Below are positions 25,255-35,648 of a stretch of 64,000 nt of DNA, in pieces. How positions within the stretch are numbered: the stretch's first letter is position 1; every line of letters begins with the position of its first letter. The translations under genes were made by a program, and so were the position numbers. The stretch is from positions 2,499,001-2,563,000 of the forward strand of contig NZ_CP122539.1 in NCBI RefSeq assembly GCF_029853675.1. Reading direction: 5' to 3'. Below the pieces are notes generated by a model. That model did no database searches. It worked only from the letters and a program-made list of their open reading frames with translations, and was not told the origin of the DNA. Source of the stretch: Tenacibaculum tangerinum (lineage in GTDB: Bacteria > Bacteroidota > Bacteroidia > Flavobacteriales > Flavobacteriaceae).

Positions 25255-28200
25255 TTATGCTACGTTGTTGGTATCACCCACAATATCGTAATCTACTCCA
25301 TCTGGTCCGTCACCAATTTTATAGGTGCTGACATCAAATAAACCTTGCCCTTCACAATCTGGATTGCACGGTAAGCCACCTTCATTCAACACTACCGAAT
25401 CTGCTTGCAATACCGTTAACGTGGTAGGTACACGCGTTTCCCAAGTACCTTCAACTTCGCCTTCAATGGTTTGCATTTCTTCAGCAATTGAAACATATAA
25501 ATCATTGTCCATATCGGTCACCATGCCTTGTCCGTACCAAATCTCACCAGTTTTCATATACCAGTTTACCATTTCTTCAAAACCAGGACGTACAGGTACC
25601 ACAGCTCTTGCCATCCCACTTTGTAAAAAGGCTTGGAAAATAGGGTCGCTACCTTCGTTGTACTCAAAATTAGCATCCCAACTATCTTCAGCTCCATAGA
25701 AATATGGATAGAAAGTATACGCCATAATTTCCCAATCAAAGGCTTGTTCAAAGAATTTAACTGTTTCAGCATGTTCTTGAAACTTGGAATTTTTTGCAAT
25801 ATCTTTTGAACTTTCACCATCGTAGTTATCACGAGCGGTTTCAACACCTTCATGCTTCATTAACTGAATTGCAATACGCTTTAACTCACGCTTTTCTATG
25901 CTACGGTTAATTTGAGAACTCAATTCTTTTTTCTTTTCAGATGGTTCACCTCCTATGTTTTGATTGGCAATAAAATTATTATACTCCTGTAAACGTTCAT
26001 GATAAGCATTCATAATCGCTTTATAGGTTTCATTTTGCCATTTTTGATAGGCTTCATCTGTTCTTTGACAATGAATAGTCACATTAAAACTCCCTGAATG
26101 TATCTCCCACGCACGATATGAAAATGGAACAGATTCTACATATTTATCTGAAAAGTCATAGTCAGCAGTTTTATTTGAACTATCTCCTACTACCTTTTTT
26201 AAAGAATCTCCTAACCCAATAGTCAATGATGTGCTTTCTTTTACTTTATGAGTAATAGCCCAATACACTGTTCCTCTATATGCGGCATAATCTTTCGGTA
26301 TCTTTATCTCATTTGAGGAAAATCCTGTAGATGTATAATCCTTGTCATCCTTTTTAAAAGCCCTACCTATTTTTATATTACTTTCAATAGGCGCATTAAC
26401 ATTTGCTCCATAAATAGACGATATTCTTTGGTAATTGCTTTCATTTATTTCTCTAGCATTACTAACTCTACCATTAATCAAATCTTCAGGATGAACTGGT
26501 TTTTTTGGAATAATTAATCCCTCTGAAGTTTTATCGTCATTTTCTATCTTTTCAAAATACGATTTTATATAAAACTTGGCGGGTTCGGGTAAGGCAAATT
26601 CATACATCAAGCGTTTTCCGTAATTGATTAACTTGTTTTTGTAAATTTTATCTACCCAACGATACACCCCCGTAACGTGCTTGTCTCCTTTACGATTGTC
26701 AAAGCCATGGGTATTGTTTTCTTCGTATTCTCGTAAGACACGTGAGCTACGTTTGGTACTGATTTTTTGTACCACGCGCTCCAACGCTCGTTCGGTAACC
26801 TCCTGTGCATAGGTTTGCGCTTGTAGGTTAGAATTAGAGGTGGAATTGGCAGAAGAAGAGTTAAAGTTTGTACCTGCTGTCAACGTTCCAAACCCTAATT
26901 TACTAGTAATACTTGCATTGCCCCCAAAACTGGTCGCATGGTCGCTATTTACAATAGACGACGCTTCATTTTGCAATTCATTGCGCTCAGTAGAAGTGGT
27001 ATCGGTTAGGTTTTCTACTTCTTTTTCTGAAGTTCTTTCCGTAGTTTGCTCAGATAATTCTTTAACCTTCGTTGAACGCTCTTTGTATTCGCGTGCCATA
27101 ATGTTTTCGATATGCGATACTTCGCCTGGCACATAACAACATACTTCTTGTTCTACCCGTCTAAAATCGGCAATTCCCAACTGAGAAACTCCGTATAACA
27201 CTGTGTTTTCAGTTTCTGTAGTATTGGTAGTTTCCTCTGTTGTAGCTCCTTCACCAGTTCCTCCTGTAGAGGTATCTCCTGTTTTAGTAGCAACTCCTGA
27301 ATACACCCCTCGGCGTTCCAAATCTCCTAATTCTATAGGGTTAAAGTACCTGTCTTCAAAACTCGGTGAATTTCCTGTAATATATAACGACGAACTAAAC
27401 TGTACGGTTACACCATTATTCAATGTTAATTCTCCTGAAAAGGTATGGTCTCCCAATGTAAAAACTTCTCCTTGAGAGAAAAACTGAAGGTTTAAAAGAT
27501 TGTCAGCGCTTGCCAATCTTTTTACAGTACTTCCTGTCATGGTATTTCCAAGCGCATCTTGCAAGGTATAAGTTGCCGATTTTACAAAGGCATTTGAATA
27601 ACCTACATGGATACCCATAGAAATTACAAAACGATCTATTAAAGTAGCGGATTGTATGCTTCCCGAATACGAATATAACTGTGCTCCTTTCATTGCACTA
27701 AGGGTTACAGTCGTATCTCCTACACTAATTTTTTGAGTTTCTTGCGGTGTCGTATCGTATATAAACTGGTAATCTTTTTTAATTCGATCTCTTAAAACTG
27801 GCTTTATTTCGTTGTAGGTGTCGTACACGCTTAAGCTATTAGTATTTAACAGGTTCAATGTTTCTGTAGATAAGCTTGTAGTTGCTACGTCTCTGTCAAT
27901 TTCTAGAGCACTTTCAAATTCAAATTTCGGTAACTGTAAATCAGGGTAAACAACTAATTCTTTTGAAAAACCGTCTTCGTTAATAATTCTTTGAACTTCA
28001 GGCACTGCCTCTTGTTGCAGTTGTTCAATACTCGCATCGTACGCCTTCAACGCTGTTTCATATCGTAGGCTTTCAGCCTTTCTATATACCGTCTCTGCAT
28101 ATTCTAAATCTTTCAATGCAGCTTCGTGTAATTGAATTCTATCTTTTGCCAGAGCTACATCCAACTGCGCTTGCATATAGTCTTGAGACGTTTTAGATAC

Positions 28201-28824
28201 TGTAGGAGCCGTATACGAAAACTCATTTTGCGCAGCAATAATTACTTCTTTCGGTACAATCACACTTGCATTGGCTAAGCGTACAAATGCTGTTTCGTTT
28301 TCTTCGGTAAATACAATTTCTCCCTCAGTACCTGCTGAAAAGCTATTGGTGAACACATTAAATGCTTTTAAAAACTTATTGGCTACCAATACCTGAATTA
28401 AGGCTTCTCTTACAGCTACCGACTGTTTGTCAATTGTTTGGTAAAATAAATTTTCCCACAATACAAATTCTTCATCGGTGGTAAGTTCTTGAGCTCCTGC
28501 TAGGTTAGCCTCAATGCTTGCATACGACAACACTGCTTTGTTACGTTGTAACCAACTCGAAAAAGTATACAATGCTGGGTGCATGCTTTTAAGTTCAAAT
28601 CTGCTCGCTATTGGGGTAAAACCAGTGCTAGTGCTGTACGCTCCTTTTAAGGCTGTTTTTCTTTCAGCATCGGTGGTAACGCCTGTTACCGATTGAAACG
28701 CTAAACTTTGTGCTTTCTTTTCTTCTGGAATGGAAACAAATCCCATTTCTTTGTCTTCAATTAATTGCGGACTACGCAATGTTACAAACCTAAAAAGGTT
28801 TGATTTGATTGGTTTTTTACTCAT
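25255..28824 (-). CDS. 1189-aa protein of unknown function beside the head toxin
   Basis: Starts MSKKPIKSNLFRFVTLRSPQ with no signal peptide. Residues about 200-280 are helical, 360-500 look beta-rich. Near residue 558 is CCYVPGEVSHIENIMAREYK, followed by a long charged coiled-coil (KERSTKVKELSEQTTERTSE), a Ser/Asn-rich stretch and VTERALERVVQKISTKRSSR. I have seen this GEVSHIEN-MARE plus Ser/Thr/Glu-rich layout in large unannotated proteins of other bacteria, but know no function. Position suggests a delivery, shell or carrier role for the toxin gene downstream; this is inference only. Confidence 0.75.
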   Translation of the reverse strand: MSKKPIKSNLFRFVTLRSPQLIEDKEMGFVSIPEEKKAQSLAFQSVTGVTTDAERKTALKGAYSTSTGFTPIASRFELKSMHPALYTFSSWLQRNKAVLSYASIEANLAGAQELTTDEEFVLWENLFYQTIDKQSVAVREALIQVLVANKFLKAFNVFTNSFSAGTEGEIVFTEENETAFVRLANASVIVPKEVIIAAQNEFSYTAPTVSKTSQDYMQAQLDVALAKDRIQLHEAALKDLEYAETVYRKAESLRYETALKAYDASIEQLQQEAVPEVQRIINEDGFSKELVVYPDLQLPKFEFESALEIDRDVATTSLSTETLNLLNTNSLSVYDTYNEIKPVLRDRIKKDYQFIYDTTPQETQKISVGDTTVTLSAMKGAQLYSYSGSIQSATLIDRFVISMGIHVGYSNAFVKSATYTLQDALGNTMTGSTVKRLASADNLLNLQFFSQGEVFTLGDHTFSGELTLNNGVTVQFSSSLYITGNSPSFEDRYFNPIELGDLERRGVYSGVATKTGDTSTGGTGEGATTEETTNTTETENTVLYGVSQLGIADFRRVEQEVCCYVPGEVSHIENIMAREYKERSTKVKELSEQTTERTSEKEVENLTDTTSTERNELQNEASSIVNSDHATSFGGNASITSKLGFGTLTAGTNFNSSSANSTSNSNLQAQTYAQEVTERALERVVQKISTKRSSRVLREYEENNTHGFDNRKGDKHVTGVYRWVDKIYKNKLINYGKRLMYEFALPEPAKFYIKSYFEKIENDDKTSEGLIIPKKPVHPEDLINGRVSNAREINESNYQRISSIYGANVNAPIESNIKIGRAFKKDDKDYTSTGFSSNEIKIPKDYAAYRGTVYWAITHKVKESTSLTIGLGDSLKKVVGDSSNKTADYDFSDKYVESVPFSYRAWEIHSGSFNVTIHCQRTDEAYQKWQNETYKAIMNAYHERLQEYNNFIANQNIGGEPSEKKKELSSQINRSIEKRELKRIAIQLMKHEGVETARDNYDGESSKDIAKNSKFQEHAETVKFFEQAFDWEIMAYTFYPYFYGAEDSWDANFEYNEGSDPIFQAFLQSGMARAVVPVRPGFEEMVNWYMKTGEIWYGQGMVTDMDNDLYVSIAEEMQTIEGEVEGTWETRVPTTLTVLQADSVVLNEGGLPCNPDCEGQGLFDVSTYKIGDGPDGVDYDIVGDTNNVA

Positions 28825-28915
28825 CGTTATAAAATTTTAATTAATTCTTAATCAAGCTCAAAAAGAGCCCTGTTGTAATGCTTTTCTAACAGTTCTTTTT
28901 TTCTTGATGTTTGGT

Positions 28916-28941
28916 TTTATTCAAAAAAATGTTTGAATAAA
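28916..28941. promoter_or_regulatory. candidate operator palindrome
   Basis: TTTATTCAAA, 6-base spacer, TTTGAATAAA: perfect 10-base arms, about 95 bases upstream of the 1189-aa gene and 200 before the S24 repressor. A two-fold site in a divergent region next to a CI-like repressor is a natural operator candidate. Confidence 0.35.
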
Positions 28942-29014
28942 CGAGTATAGATTTCAAAAAAGTGAAGAAATTCAAGTCGAAATCTTAAAAACGCAATCGC
29001 TAAAACTACACAAA

Positions 29015-29044
29015 TGTTTGATAATCACAATTTTTTTGTATATT
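29015..29044 (+). promoter_or_regulatory. possible promoter of the S24 repressor
   Basis: TTTG at 29015-29018, 18 bases, then TATATTAG, close to the Bacteroidota TTTG / TAnnTTTG consensus. About 95 bases before the ATG. Confidence 0.35.
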
Positions 29045-29137
29045 AGCCATTCATTAACGGGACAAATATATAACATATTACAATATAAAACAAACAAAAG
29101 TTGAATATTTTTTGCAATATGTAAAAAACAAGTAATT

Positions 29138-29938
29138 ATGGGAATATCTGAAAAAATAGCAGCGATTAGAGATGCTTTTAATTTGAATAATTTTTCGTTC
29201 TCAAAGCGAATTGGTGTTACAGGAACCACAGTAGATAGCATTGTTAATGGTAGGCCGCAGCCTGATGGCAGTAGAAAAAGAACCAAACCAGGGTACGATG
29301 TGCTTACAGCAATTATTAATGAATTTAACATCAATCCCGATTATTTATTTGGAAAGAGTGACGTGATGTTACAATCAGAAACCGCAAATATTCAAACATA
29401 TTCTGGAGTACCTCAGGTAGTTTCTGTCAATCCTTCAGGAAATGAAAATGTGGTATATGTACCCATACAGGCAAGAGCCGGGTATTTGAATGGGTATGGT
29501 GATTCGAATTATATAGAACAATTGCCTTCTTTTCACATGCCGCATCTTACCAACGGTACGTTTCGTTGTTTTGAAGTACAAGGAAACTCTATGGTGCGTA
29601 CGTTTTTTGATGGAGATTTGGTGTTTGGAAAGTATGTAGAAGACCTCCGCGATATTAAAGATGGTCGGGTATATATAATTGTGAGTAAAAATGATGGTAT
29701 TGTCTTAAAACGTGTTATTAATAGAATTGAAGAACGAGGAAAGCTTATTTTAAAAAGTGATAATAAAGACGGCAACTACCCTACCTATACCATTAATGCA
29801 GAAGAAATTATGGAGGTTTGGTATGTAACCATGTTTGCTTCTAAGCAAATGCCCGAACCGATTGATGTTTACGATAGGCTTCACGATTTAGAGAGTAAAA
29901 TTGTTGAATTGGAAGAACAAATTAGCAGTAAAAATTAG
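29138..29938 (+). CDS. XRE/S24 (LexA/CI-like) transcriptional repressor
   Basis: 266 aa. Residues 1-75 form a helix-turn-helix domain (FSKRIGVTGTTVDSIVNG, then NINPDYLFGKSD). Residues about 150-240 are an S24 peptidase-like domain with the Ser in VQGNSMVRTFFDGD and the Lys in DGIVLKRVIN, the Ser-Lys pair used for self-cleavage in LexA and CI. The end is a coiled coil (RLHDLESKIVELEEQI). It is divergent from the toxin operon and may repress it until stress or damage. Similar regulators are also common solitary genes in flavobacteria. Confidence 0.85.
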   Translation: MGISEKIAAIRDAFNLNNFSFSKRIGVTGTTVDSIVNGRPQPDGSRKRTKPGYDVLTAIINEFNINPDYLFGKSDVMLQSETANIQTYSGVPQVVSVNPSGNENVVYVPIQARAGYLNGYGDSNYIEQLPSFHMPHLTNGTFRCFEVQGNSMVRTFFDGDLVFGKYVEDLRDIKDGRVYIIVSKNDGIVLKRVINRIEERGKLILKSDNKDGNYPTYTINAEEIMEVWYVTMFASKQMPEPIDVYDRLHDLESKIVELEEQISSKN

Positions 29939-29942
29939 TTGT

Positions 29943-30563
29943 ATGCTTCAAAAATTACTGCTTGGAGTTCTTATACTTCCTGCTTGCCTAAATGCCCAAT
30001 CGAACTGGCAAGCATTTAAAAAACTACAAGGAGCTCAAAAAACGTGGGTTTTACTGCATCCTTTTAAAGCGAAAAAAGCCTATGCACTTTCACTTGAAGT
30101 GTCTAGAATAAGTGACTCTCTAAAAGTTTCTCCCCTACTAGACGGAGATGCAGCTGGAGGGAAAGTTGATGCCTTTCGTCATGCCTTTTGGATGGCCTTG
30201 CTACAACAAGAAATAGGAGAAAAAGCAGCTCGCTCGCTTGGGAAAGCGCATGAAAAAGACAATTACAAAACGTATAAAGAACAAAAACGAGAAGACGGTG
30301 TTGTTCCCGATCAAATTTCTTCGAAAATGGATTTGTTTAATAACGAAGTTGGACTGTCTCTTTCTAAGGAAGGGGGTAATCTTCCAAAAAACGGATTAAT
30401 TTACAGGGTAATTAACGCCCTACATCAAGGAAAGTTAAAAGTAATTAAAAAAGATACTTTGGGGCGCTTTTTAACCTGTAGCGGTAAACTTATTCCTGAA
30501 AAAACACTTATTGGAACATGGGAAAATGATAAATGTTTAGTCGATTCTAACTACAACCCATAA
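29943..30563 (+). CDS. Secreted DUF6973-like protein
   Basis: 206 aa from ATG 29943 (MLQKLLLGVLILPACLNAQS), a clear signal peptide; the longer frame from 29901 overlaps the repressor and adds a non-hydrophobic lead. The core GGKVDAFRHAFWMALLQQEI, then KAHEKDNY and DLFNNEVGLSL, has conserved His, Asp and Asn residues spaced as in DUF6973 proteins, which look enzyme-like. Activity unknown. The next gene starts immediately after the stop. Confidence 0.7.
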   Translation: MLQKLLLGVLILPACLNAQSNWQAFKKLQGAQKTWVLLHPFKAKKAYALSLEVSRISDSLKVSPLLDGDAAGGKVDAFRHAFWMALLQQEIGEKAARSLGKAHEKDNYKTYKEQKREDGVVPDQISSKMDLFNNEVGLSLSKEGGNLPKNGLIYRVINALHQGKLKVIKKDTLGRFLTCSGKLIPEKTLIGTWENDKCLVDSNYNP

Positions 30564-31244
30564 ATGCAAAAGGTATATGTGCTTTCAGGTACGATGTGTA
30601 CCGTAGATTTATGGCAATTTGTTTTTCCTAAGTTGAATACTATATTTCCTATTCATATCGATATTGCTCCAGCGGCTTCTTTCGAGGAAATCAATCAAAT
30701 TATACTGAATCATATTGAAGAACCTGCAATACTTCTCGGGTTTTCTTTAGGCGGATTTTCTGCAATGAATTTTGCGATTCATTATCCTGAAAAAGTAAAA
30801 AAATTAGTTGTCATAGCTGCCAATACCGACGGACTGAGTGACTCGGAAATTAAATTGCGAAAAAGCACTATTGATTTTTTAGAAAAACATTCGTATAAAG
30901 GAATTTCACAAGCACGAATTCAACAGTTTCTTCATCCAGATGCTTATAACAATTCTGAAATTGTTGCTGTCATAAAAAAAATGGATGCCGATTTAGGAAA
31001 ACAAGTATTGCTTCGTCAATTAAAAGCAACTTCATCTAGACTGAATATTTCACAAAAAATCTTAGAACTTACTATTCCTATATTTTTTATTGCTGCCGAA
31101 AACGATGTGCTTGTAAATCCTAAAAAACTTAAAGATTTTGCCAACAAAACTAAAAAAGGAAAATTCACAATGATTAAAAATTGCGGACACATGATTCCGT
31201 TAGAAAAACATAAGGAGTTGACTTCTTTACTAAACTTAATTTGA
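30564..31244 (+). CDS. Alpha/beta hydrolase
   Basis: 226 aa. Nucleophile elbow GFSLGG near residue 67, acid in AAENDVLVN and catalytic His in KNCGHMIPLEKHK, the usual alpha/beta hydrolase order. No signal peptide, so cytoplasmic. Substrate unknown. Confidence 0.85.
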   Translation: MQKVYVLSGTMCTVDLWQFVFPKLNTIFPIHIDIAPAASFEEINQIILNHIEEPAILLGFSLGGFSAMNFAIHYPEKVKKLVVIAANTDGLSDSEIKLRKSTIDFLEKHSYKGISQARIQQFLHPDAYNNSEIVAVIKKMDADLGKQVLLRQLKATSSRLNISQKILELTIPIFFIAAENDVLVNPKKLKDFANKTKKGKFTMIKNCGHMIPLEKHKELTSLLNLI

Positions 31245-31288
31245 TGTTACCACTCTTTTTCAATAACTTGGTTTAAAATATCTTTACT

Positions 31289-32146
31289 ATGCAACAAACT
31301 ACAACCGTTACTGTTAATCAATTAACATTTGATTGTTTAATCGAAGGAGATAAAAAAAACGAACTAGTTGTACTTTTACATGGTTTTCCAGAGTCTTCTT
31401 ATATGTGGAGAGATTTAATGAAAGTACTTGCTAACAATGGGTTTTATTGTGTTGCTCCAAATTTAAGAGGGTATAGCAAAAATGCGTGCCCTAAAGGAAA
31501 AAAACACTATACGCTAACCAAATTAGTATCTGATGTTGTAGGTATTGCCAAGCACTTTAGCACTGCTAAATTTCATTTAATTGGTCACGATTGGGGAGCA
31601 GCAATTGGTTGGAAAGTAGCGCATGATTATAAAGATTTTATTATAAGCTGGACAGCGCTCTCTGTTCCGCACATACAAGCTTTTTGTTTTGCCATTTTTA
31701 ACGATGCCGAACAACAACAAAAGAGTCAATACATAAAAAATTTTCAACTCCCTTTTCTTCCTGAACTTAAAATTAGAAAGAATAATTTTGCCTTGTTCAA
31801 AAAACTTTGGGTACATAGTGATGCTGATGAGGTTGCAAATTATCTATCTATTTTCAAAAACAAAAAACAACTTACTGCTGCAATAAGCTATTACAGAAGT
31901 AATTATGCTTTATTTAAAAAGGCGACAACAAGTAACATACTTGGTACTATTACTGTTCCCACATTATTTATTTGGGGGAAAAAAGACATGGCAATTGGTA
32001 GTTATGCCGTAGAAGAAGGACACGAATATGTAAAGGGATATTATGAATTTATAGCATTAGATGATGGACATTGGTTAATACAAACAGCATATAAAAAGAT
32101 AGAAGCTGCCATCTTGCACCATTTACATAAATTCAAAACAAGTTAA
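31289..32146 (+). CDS. Alpha/beta hydrolase, epoxide hydrolase/haloalkane dehalogenase type
   Basis: 285 aa. Oxyanion region HGFPESSYMWRDLM at residues 33-46 and the nucleophile Asp in LIGHDWGAAIG mark the epoxide hydrolase-like subfamily, which uses Asp where lipases use Ser. Acid in FIWGKKDMAIG and His in DDGHWLIQ complete the triad. It likely opens epoxides or related electrophiles; substrate unknown. Confidence 0.88.
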   Translation: MQQTTTVTVNQLTFDCLIEGDKKNELVVLLHGFPESSYMWRDLMKVLANNGFYCVAPNLRGYSKNACPKGKKHYTLTKLVSDVVGIAKHFSTAKFHLIGHDWGAAIGWKVAHDYKDFIISWTALSVPHIQAFCFAIFNDAEQQQKSQYIKNFQLPFLPELKIRKNNFALFKKLWVHSDADEVANYLSIFKNKKQLTAAISYYRSNYALFKKATTSNILGTITVPTLFIWGKKDMAIGSYAVEEGHEYVKGYYEFIALDDGHWLIQTAYKKIEAAILHHLHKFKTS

Positions 32147-32162
32147 CTCATTCTTCTGTAAA

Positions 32163-32747
32163 ATGTCTACTAAAATAAGCCACGTTATTCGGTATAATCA
32201 AAACTTTTTAAGCTTAGAGGAAGCTACTAAACTATTTCAAAAATTAATGCAGTTTCCTGAACTTATTAATATGCATAAAAATAAAGTTCCCCAAGCAGAT
32301 ACTATTACCTACAATTTTGGTAAGTTGATGTTCTTAGACCGCGATTTAATAGAAAAAAATGCTTTTCCAAAAGCACTATGGGGAAATACTACAGAATGGC
32401 CAGCATTTATACTGCCGTTAAAAAAGAAAATTGAAGAATTTACAGGTTGTGAATTTAAAACTTGTGTTTGTATTTATTACCCCGACGGGAACTCTGGTGT
32501 CGGTTATCACTCAGATAAAATAGCTTTTGGAGACACTGATGTTATTCCCTCCATAAGTTTAGGAGAAGAACGTGTTTTTTGTGTAAGAGAAAACAGCACA
32601 AAAAAAGAAACACAATTCCTTTTAAAACATGGAAGTTTGTTACTAATGAAAAAAGGTTGCCAAGAATACTTTGAACACAGTTTACCAAAAAATTCTATCT
32701 ATGTAAACCCAAGAATTAATCTAACTTTTAGAAAATACGGTTTTTAA
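32163..32747 (+). CDS. AlkB-like 2-oxoglutarate/Fe(II) dioxygenase
   Basis: 194 aa. Iron ligands HSD in GYHSDKIAFGD and His in EYFEHSLPKN, plus the 2-oxoglutarate-binding Arg in NPRINLTFRKYGF at the C-terminus, match the AlkB family, which reverses N-alkyl damage in DNA or RNA. Short spacing to the hydrolase upstream suggests co-transcription. Confidence 0.88.
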   Translation: MSTKISHVIRYNQNFLSLEEATKLFQKLMQFPELINMHKNKVPQADTITYNFGKLMFLDRDLIEKNAFPKALWGNTTEWPAFILPLKKKIEEFTGCEFKTCVCIYYPDGNSGVGYHSDKIAFGDTDVIPSISLGEERVFCVRENSTKKETQFLLKHGSLLLMKKGCQEYFEHSLPKNSIYVNPRINLTFRKYGF

Positions 32748-32869
32748 TATCCTCAATCGTATCTAACTTTTAAACAAACAGCATTTTGTATAGTTTTACC
32801 TACTAGAAAAAGGCTTTTCTGCTCTTTATTTAAACCCATTCTAAATATTTAAGAAAACAATTCGTAAAG

Positions 32870-32901
32870 TTTGTTCAAGTACTGTGTTACTCTTAAATTT
32901 G
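32870..32901 (+). promoter_or_regulatory. Bacteroidota-type promoter of sdhCAB
   Basis: TTTG (32870-32873), 20 bases, then TAAATTTG (32894-32901): a full match to the TTTG / TAnnTTTG consensus, 29 bases before the sdhC start. Confidence 0.75.
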
Positions 32902-32929
32902 TGGTACTATTTAATCAACAAACAAAATA

Positions 32930-33607
32930 ATGAGCGGATTACTAAAATCTTCTATCGGAAGAAAGTTTGCCATGGCACTTTCGGCATTCTTCCTGATGTT
33001 TTTCTTATTACAACATTTTGCTATTAACCTTACTTCGATTTTTCCAGATAACGGAGCTACATTTAACAAAGTGTCGCACTTTATGGGAACAAATCCATTA
33101 ATTCAATATGTAATGCAACCCATATTAATTTTTGGGGTAGTGTTTCACTTTGTAATGGGATTCGTCTTAGAAATTAAAAACAACAGTGCACGTAAAGTTA
33201 GTTATGCTAAAAATAATGGAGCTGCAAACTCTACTTGGATGAGTAGAAACATGATTTGGACCGGAGCTGCTATTTTAGCATTTATTGTATTACACTTTAT
33301 TGATTTTTGGTTTCCAGAAATCAATACCAAATTTATTCAAGGAGATTGGAGTGGGTTACACGATGGTGAGTTTAGATACTTCCATGAGTTGCAACACAAG
33401 TTCTTAAGCCCCGTTAGAGTTGGTGCTTACGTAATTGCTTTTGTGTTCTTAGCATTGCATTTACTACACGGATTTGATTCTGCTTTCCAATCAGTAGGAG
33501 CAAATAATAGATATACTAAAGGATTGAAAACTTTTGGTAAGCTTTACGCAATCTTAATTCCGTTAGGATTCGTAATTATTGCATTATTTCATCATTTCAA
33601 TCATTAA
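32930..33607 (+). CDS. sdhC: Succinate dehydrogenase cytochrome b subunit
   Basis: 225 aa, five membrane helices, the single-polypeptide b558 type of Bacteroidota. His residues for haem are present in the helices (LLQHFAINL, FHFVMGFVLE, LHFIDFW, ALHLLHGFDSAF). It anchors SdhA/SdhB to the inner membrane and passes electrons to menaquinone. sdhA follows after 15 bases. Confidence 0.95.
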   Translation: MSGLLKSSIGRKFAMALSAFFLMFFLLQHFAINLTSIFPDNGATFNKVSHFMGTNPLIQYVMQPILIFGVVFHFVMGFVLEIKNNSARKVSYAKNNGAANSTWMSRNMIWTGAAILAFIVLHFIDFWFPEINTKFIQGDWSGLHDGEFRYFHELQHKFLSPVRVGAYVIAFVFLALHLLHGFDSAFQSVGANNRYTKGLKTFGKLYAILIPLGFVIIALFHHFNH

Positions 33608-33622
33608 TACGCAACAACAAGT

Positions 33623-35638
33623 ATGGCAACTTTAGATTCAAAAATTCCAAAAGGTCCGTTAAAAGATAAATGGACAACTTATAAAGATAAAATTGACTTG
33701 GTTAACCCTGCTAACAAGCGTTTAATTGACGTAATTGTAGTGGGTACTGGTTTGGCAGGTGGTTCTGCCTCTGCAACGTTAGCAGAATTAGGATACAACG
33801 TAAAAGCCTTTGCTTACCAAGATTCACCTCGTCGTGCGCACTCTATTGCAGCACAAGGAGGTATTAACGCAGCAAAGAACTACCAAGGAGATGGTGACTC
33901 TTTTTACCGTTTATTTTACGATACTGTAAAAGGGGGAGATTACCGTTCTCGTGAGGCAAACGTGTATCGTTTGGCAGAAGTTTCTTCTAATATTATCGAC
34001 CAATGTGTTGCGCAAGGAGTTCCTTTTGCTCGTGATTATGGTGGGCAGTTAGATAACCGTTCGTTTGGTGGGGTACTTGTATCTCGTACATTCTATGCGA
34101 AAGGTCAAACAGGGCAACAGTTATTGTTAGGAGCTTATTCAGCAATGAACCGTCAAATAGCTCGTGGTAAAATTGAAATGTTCAATCGCCATGAAATGTT
34201 AGACGTAGTTATTGTCGATGGAAAAGCACGTGGTATTATTGCCCGTGATATGGTTACTGGAGAGATTGAACGTCATTCAGCACATGCTGTAGTCATAGCA
34301 TCTGGGGGGTATGGAAATGTATATTTCTTATCAACAAATGCTATGGGTTCTAATGTAACCGCTGCTTGGAAAATTCATAAAAAAGGAGCGTTTTTCGCAA
34401 ATCCTTGTTACACACAAATTCATCCTACTTGTATACCTCGTTCAGGTGATTATCAATCTAAACTAACCTTAATGTCTGAATCGTTACGTAACGATGGTCG
34501 TATTTGGGTTCCGAAGAAAATGGAAGATGTGCTGGCAATTAGAGAGGGTAAATTAAAACCAACTCAAATTGCTGAAGAAGATAGAGATTATTACTTAGAA
34601 AGAAGGTATCCTGCCTTTGGTAACTTAGTACCTCGTGATGTAGCTTCTCGTGCTGCTAAAGAGCGTTGTGATGCTGGTTTTGGTGTAAACGCTACAGGTG
34701 AAGCCGTGTATTTAGATTTTGCTGCATCCATCGAACGTTATGGAAAAGAGCAAGCAACAATTAAAGGCTTAGATGTAAATGATACTAGTTTAGTAAAAAA
34801 ATTAGGAAAGGAAGTTATTAAGAACAAATACGGAAACTTATTCCAGATGTACGAGAAGATTGTGGATGAAAACCCGTATGAAACGCCTATGATGATTTAC
34901 CCAGCAGTACATTATACTATGGGAGGTGTATGGGTAGACTATAACTTAATGACTACAGTACCTGGGCTGTATGCTATTGGAGAAGCTAATTTCTCTGACC
35001 ACGGAGCGAACCGTTTAGGGGCTTCTGCATTAATGCAAGGTTTAGCAGACGGGTATTTTGTATTACCCTATACCATTGGTGACTATTTAGCTGATGATAT
35101 TCGTACAGGCAAGATTCCGACAAATACCCCTGAGTTTGATGAAGCCGAAAAAGAAGTAAAAGATCGCATTGATTTCTTTGTTAACAATAAAGGAACGCAT
35201 TCGGTAGATTACTACCATAAGAAATTAGGAAATATCATGTGGAACAAATGTGGTATGTCTCGTAACGAACAAGGCTTAAAAGAAGCCATGGCTGAAATTA
35301 AAGAATTACGAGAAGATTTCTGGAAAAATGTTACGGTACCTGGCGGTGCTAATGAAATGAACCCAGAGTTAGAAAAAGCAGGTAGAGTTGCCGATTTCTT
35401 AGAATTAGGAGAATTATTTGCAAAAGATGCTCTAAACAGAACAGAATCTTGTGGAGGACATTTTAGAGAAGAATCTGTTGAATTAGACGGACCTCAAAAA
35501 GGAGAAGCAAAAAGAGATGATGAAAACTTTGCTTACGTAGCTGCTTGGGAATACAAAGGTGAACCAGGCGATGCGGTTTTACACAAAGAAGAATTAGAGT
35601 TTAACGATATTGAATTGAAACAACGTTCATACAAATAA
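33623..35638 (+). CDS. sdhA: Succinate dehydrogenase/fumarate reductase flavoprotein subunit
   Basis: 671 aa. FAD-binding [19 protein letters not shown] near residues 40-58, the covalent-FAD His region [17 protein letters not shown], and active-site segments such as [11 protein letters not shown] and [10 protein letters not shown]. It oxidises succinate to fumarate in the TCA cycle. Ten bases separate it from sdhB. Length and motifs normal. Confidence 0.96.
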   Translation: MATLDSKIPKGPLKDKWTTYKDKIDLVNPANKRLIDVIVVGTGLAGGSASATLAELGYNVKAFAYQDSPRRAHSIAAQGGINAAKNYQGDGDSFYRLFYDTVKGGDYRSREANVYRLAEVSSNIIDQCVAQGVPFARDYGGQLDNRSFGGVLVSRTFYAKGQTGQQLLLGAYSAMNRQIARGKIEMFNRHEMLDVVIVDGKARGIIARDMVTGEIERHSAHAVVIASGGYGNVYFLSTNAMGSNVTAAWKIHKKGAFFANPCYTQIHPTCIPRSGDYQSKLTLMSESLRNDGRIWVPKKMEDVLAIREGKLKPTQIAEEDRDYYLERRYPAFGNLVPRDVASRAAKERCDAGFGVNATGEAVYLDFAASIERYGKEQATIKGLDVNDTSLVKKLGKEVIKNKYGNLFQMYEKIVDENPYETPMMIYPAVHYTMGGVWVDYNLMTTVPGLYAIGEANFSDHGANRLGASALMQGLADGYFVLPYTIGDYLADDIRTGKIPTNTPEFDEAEKEVKDRIDFFVNNKGTHSVDYYHKKLGNIMWNKCGMSRNEQGLKEAMAEIKELREDFWKNVTVPGGANEMNPELEKAGRVADFLELGELFAKDALNRTESCGGHFREESVELDGPQKGEAKRDDENFAYVAAWEYKGEPGDAVLHKEELEFNDIELKQRSYK

Positions 35639-35648
35639 GAAGAGGATT

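Larger units (their letters stand above)
28825..29137. other. 313-bp divergent promoter region
   Basis: Separates the toxin-island operon (minus) from the S24 repressor (plus). It holds a 10-bp-arm palindrome at 28916-28941 and a possible promoter at 29015-29044. No small gene seen. Confidence 0.5.

Noticed and set aside
22380..28824. Type VI secretion or Rhs locus
   Set aside because: No VgrG, Hcp, PAAR, sheath or YD-repeat sequence is seen in the window.
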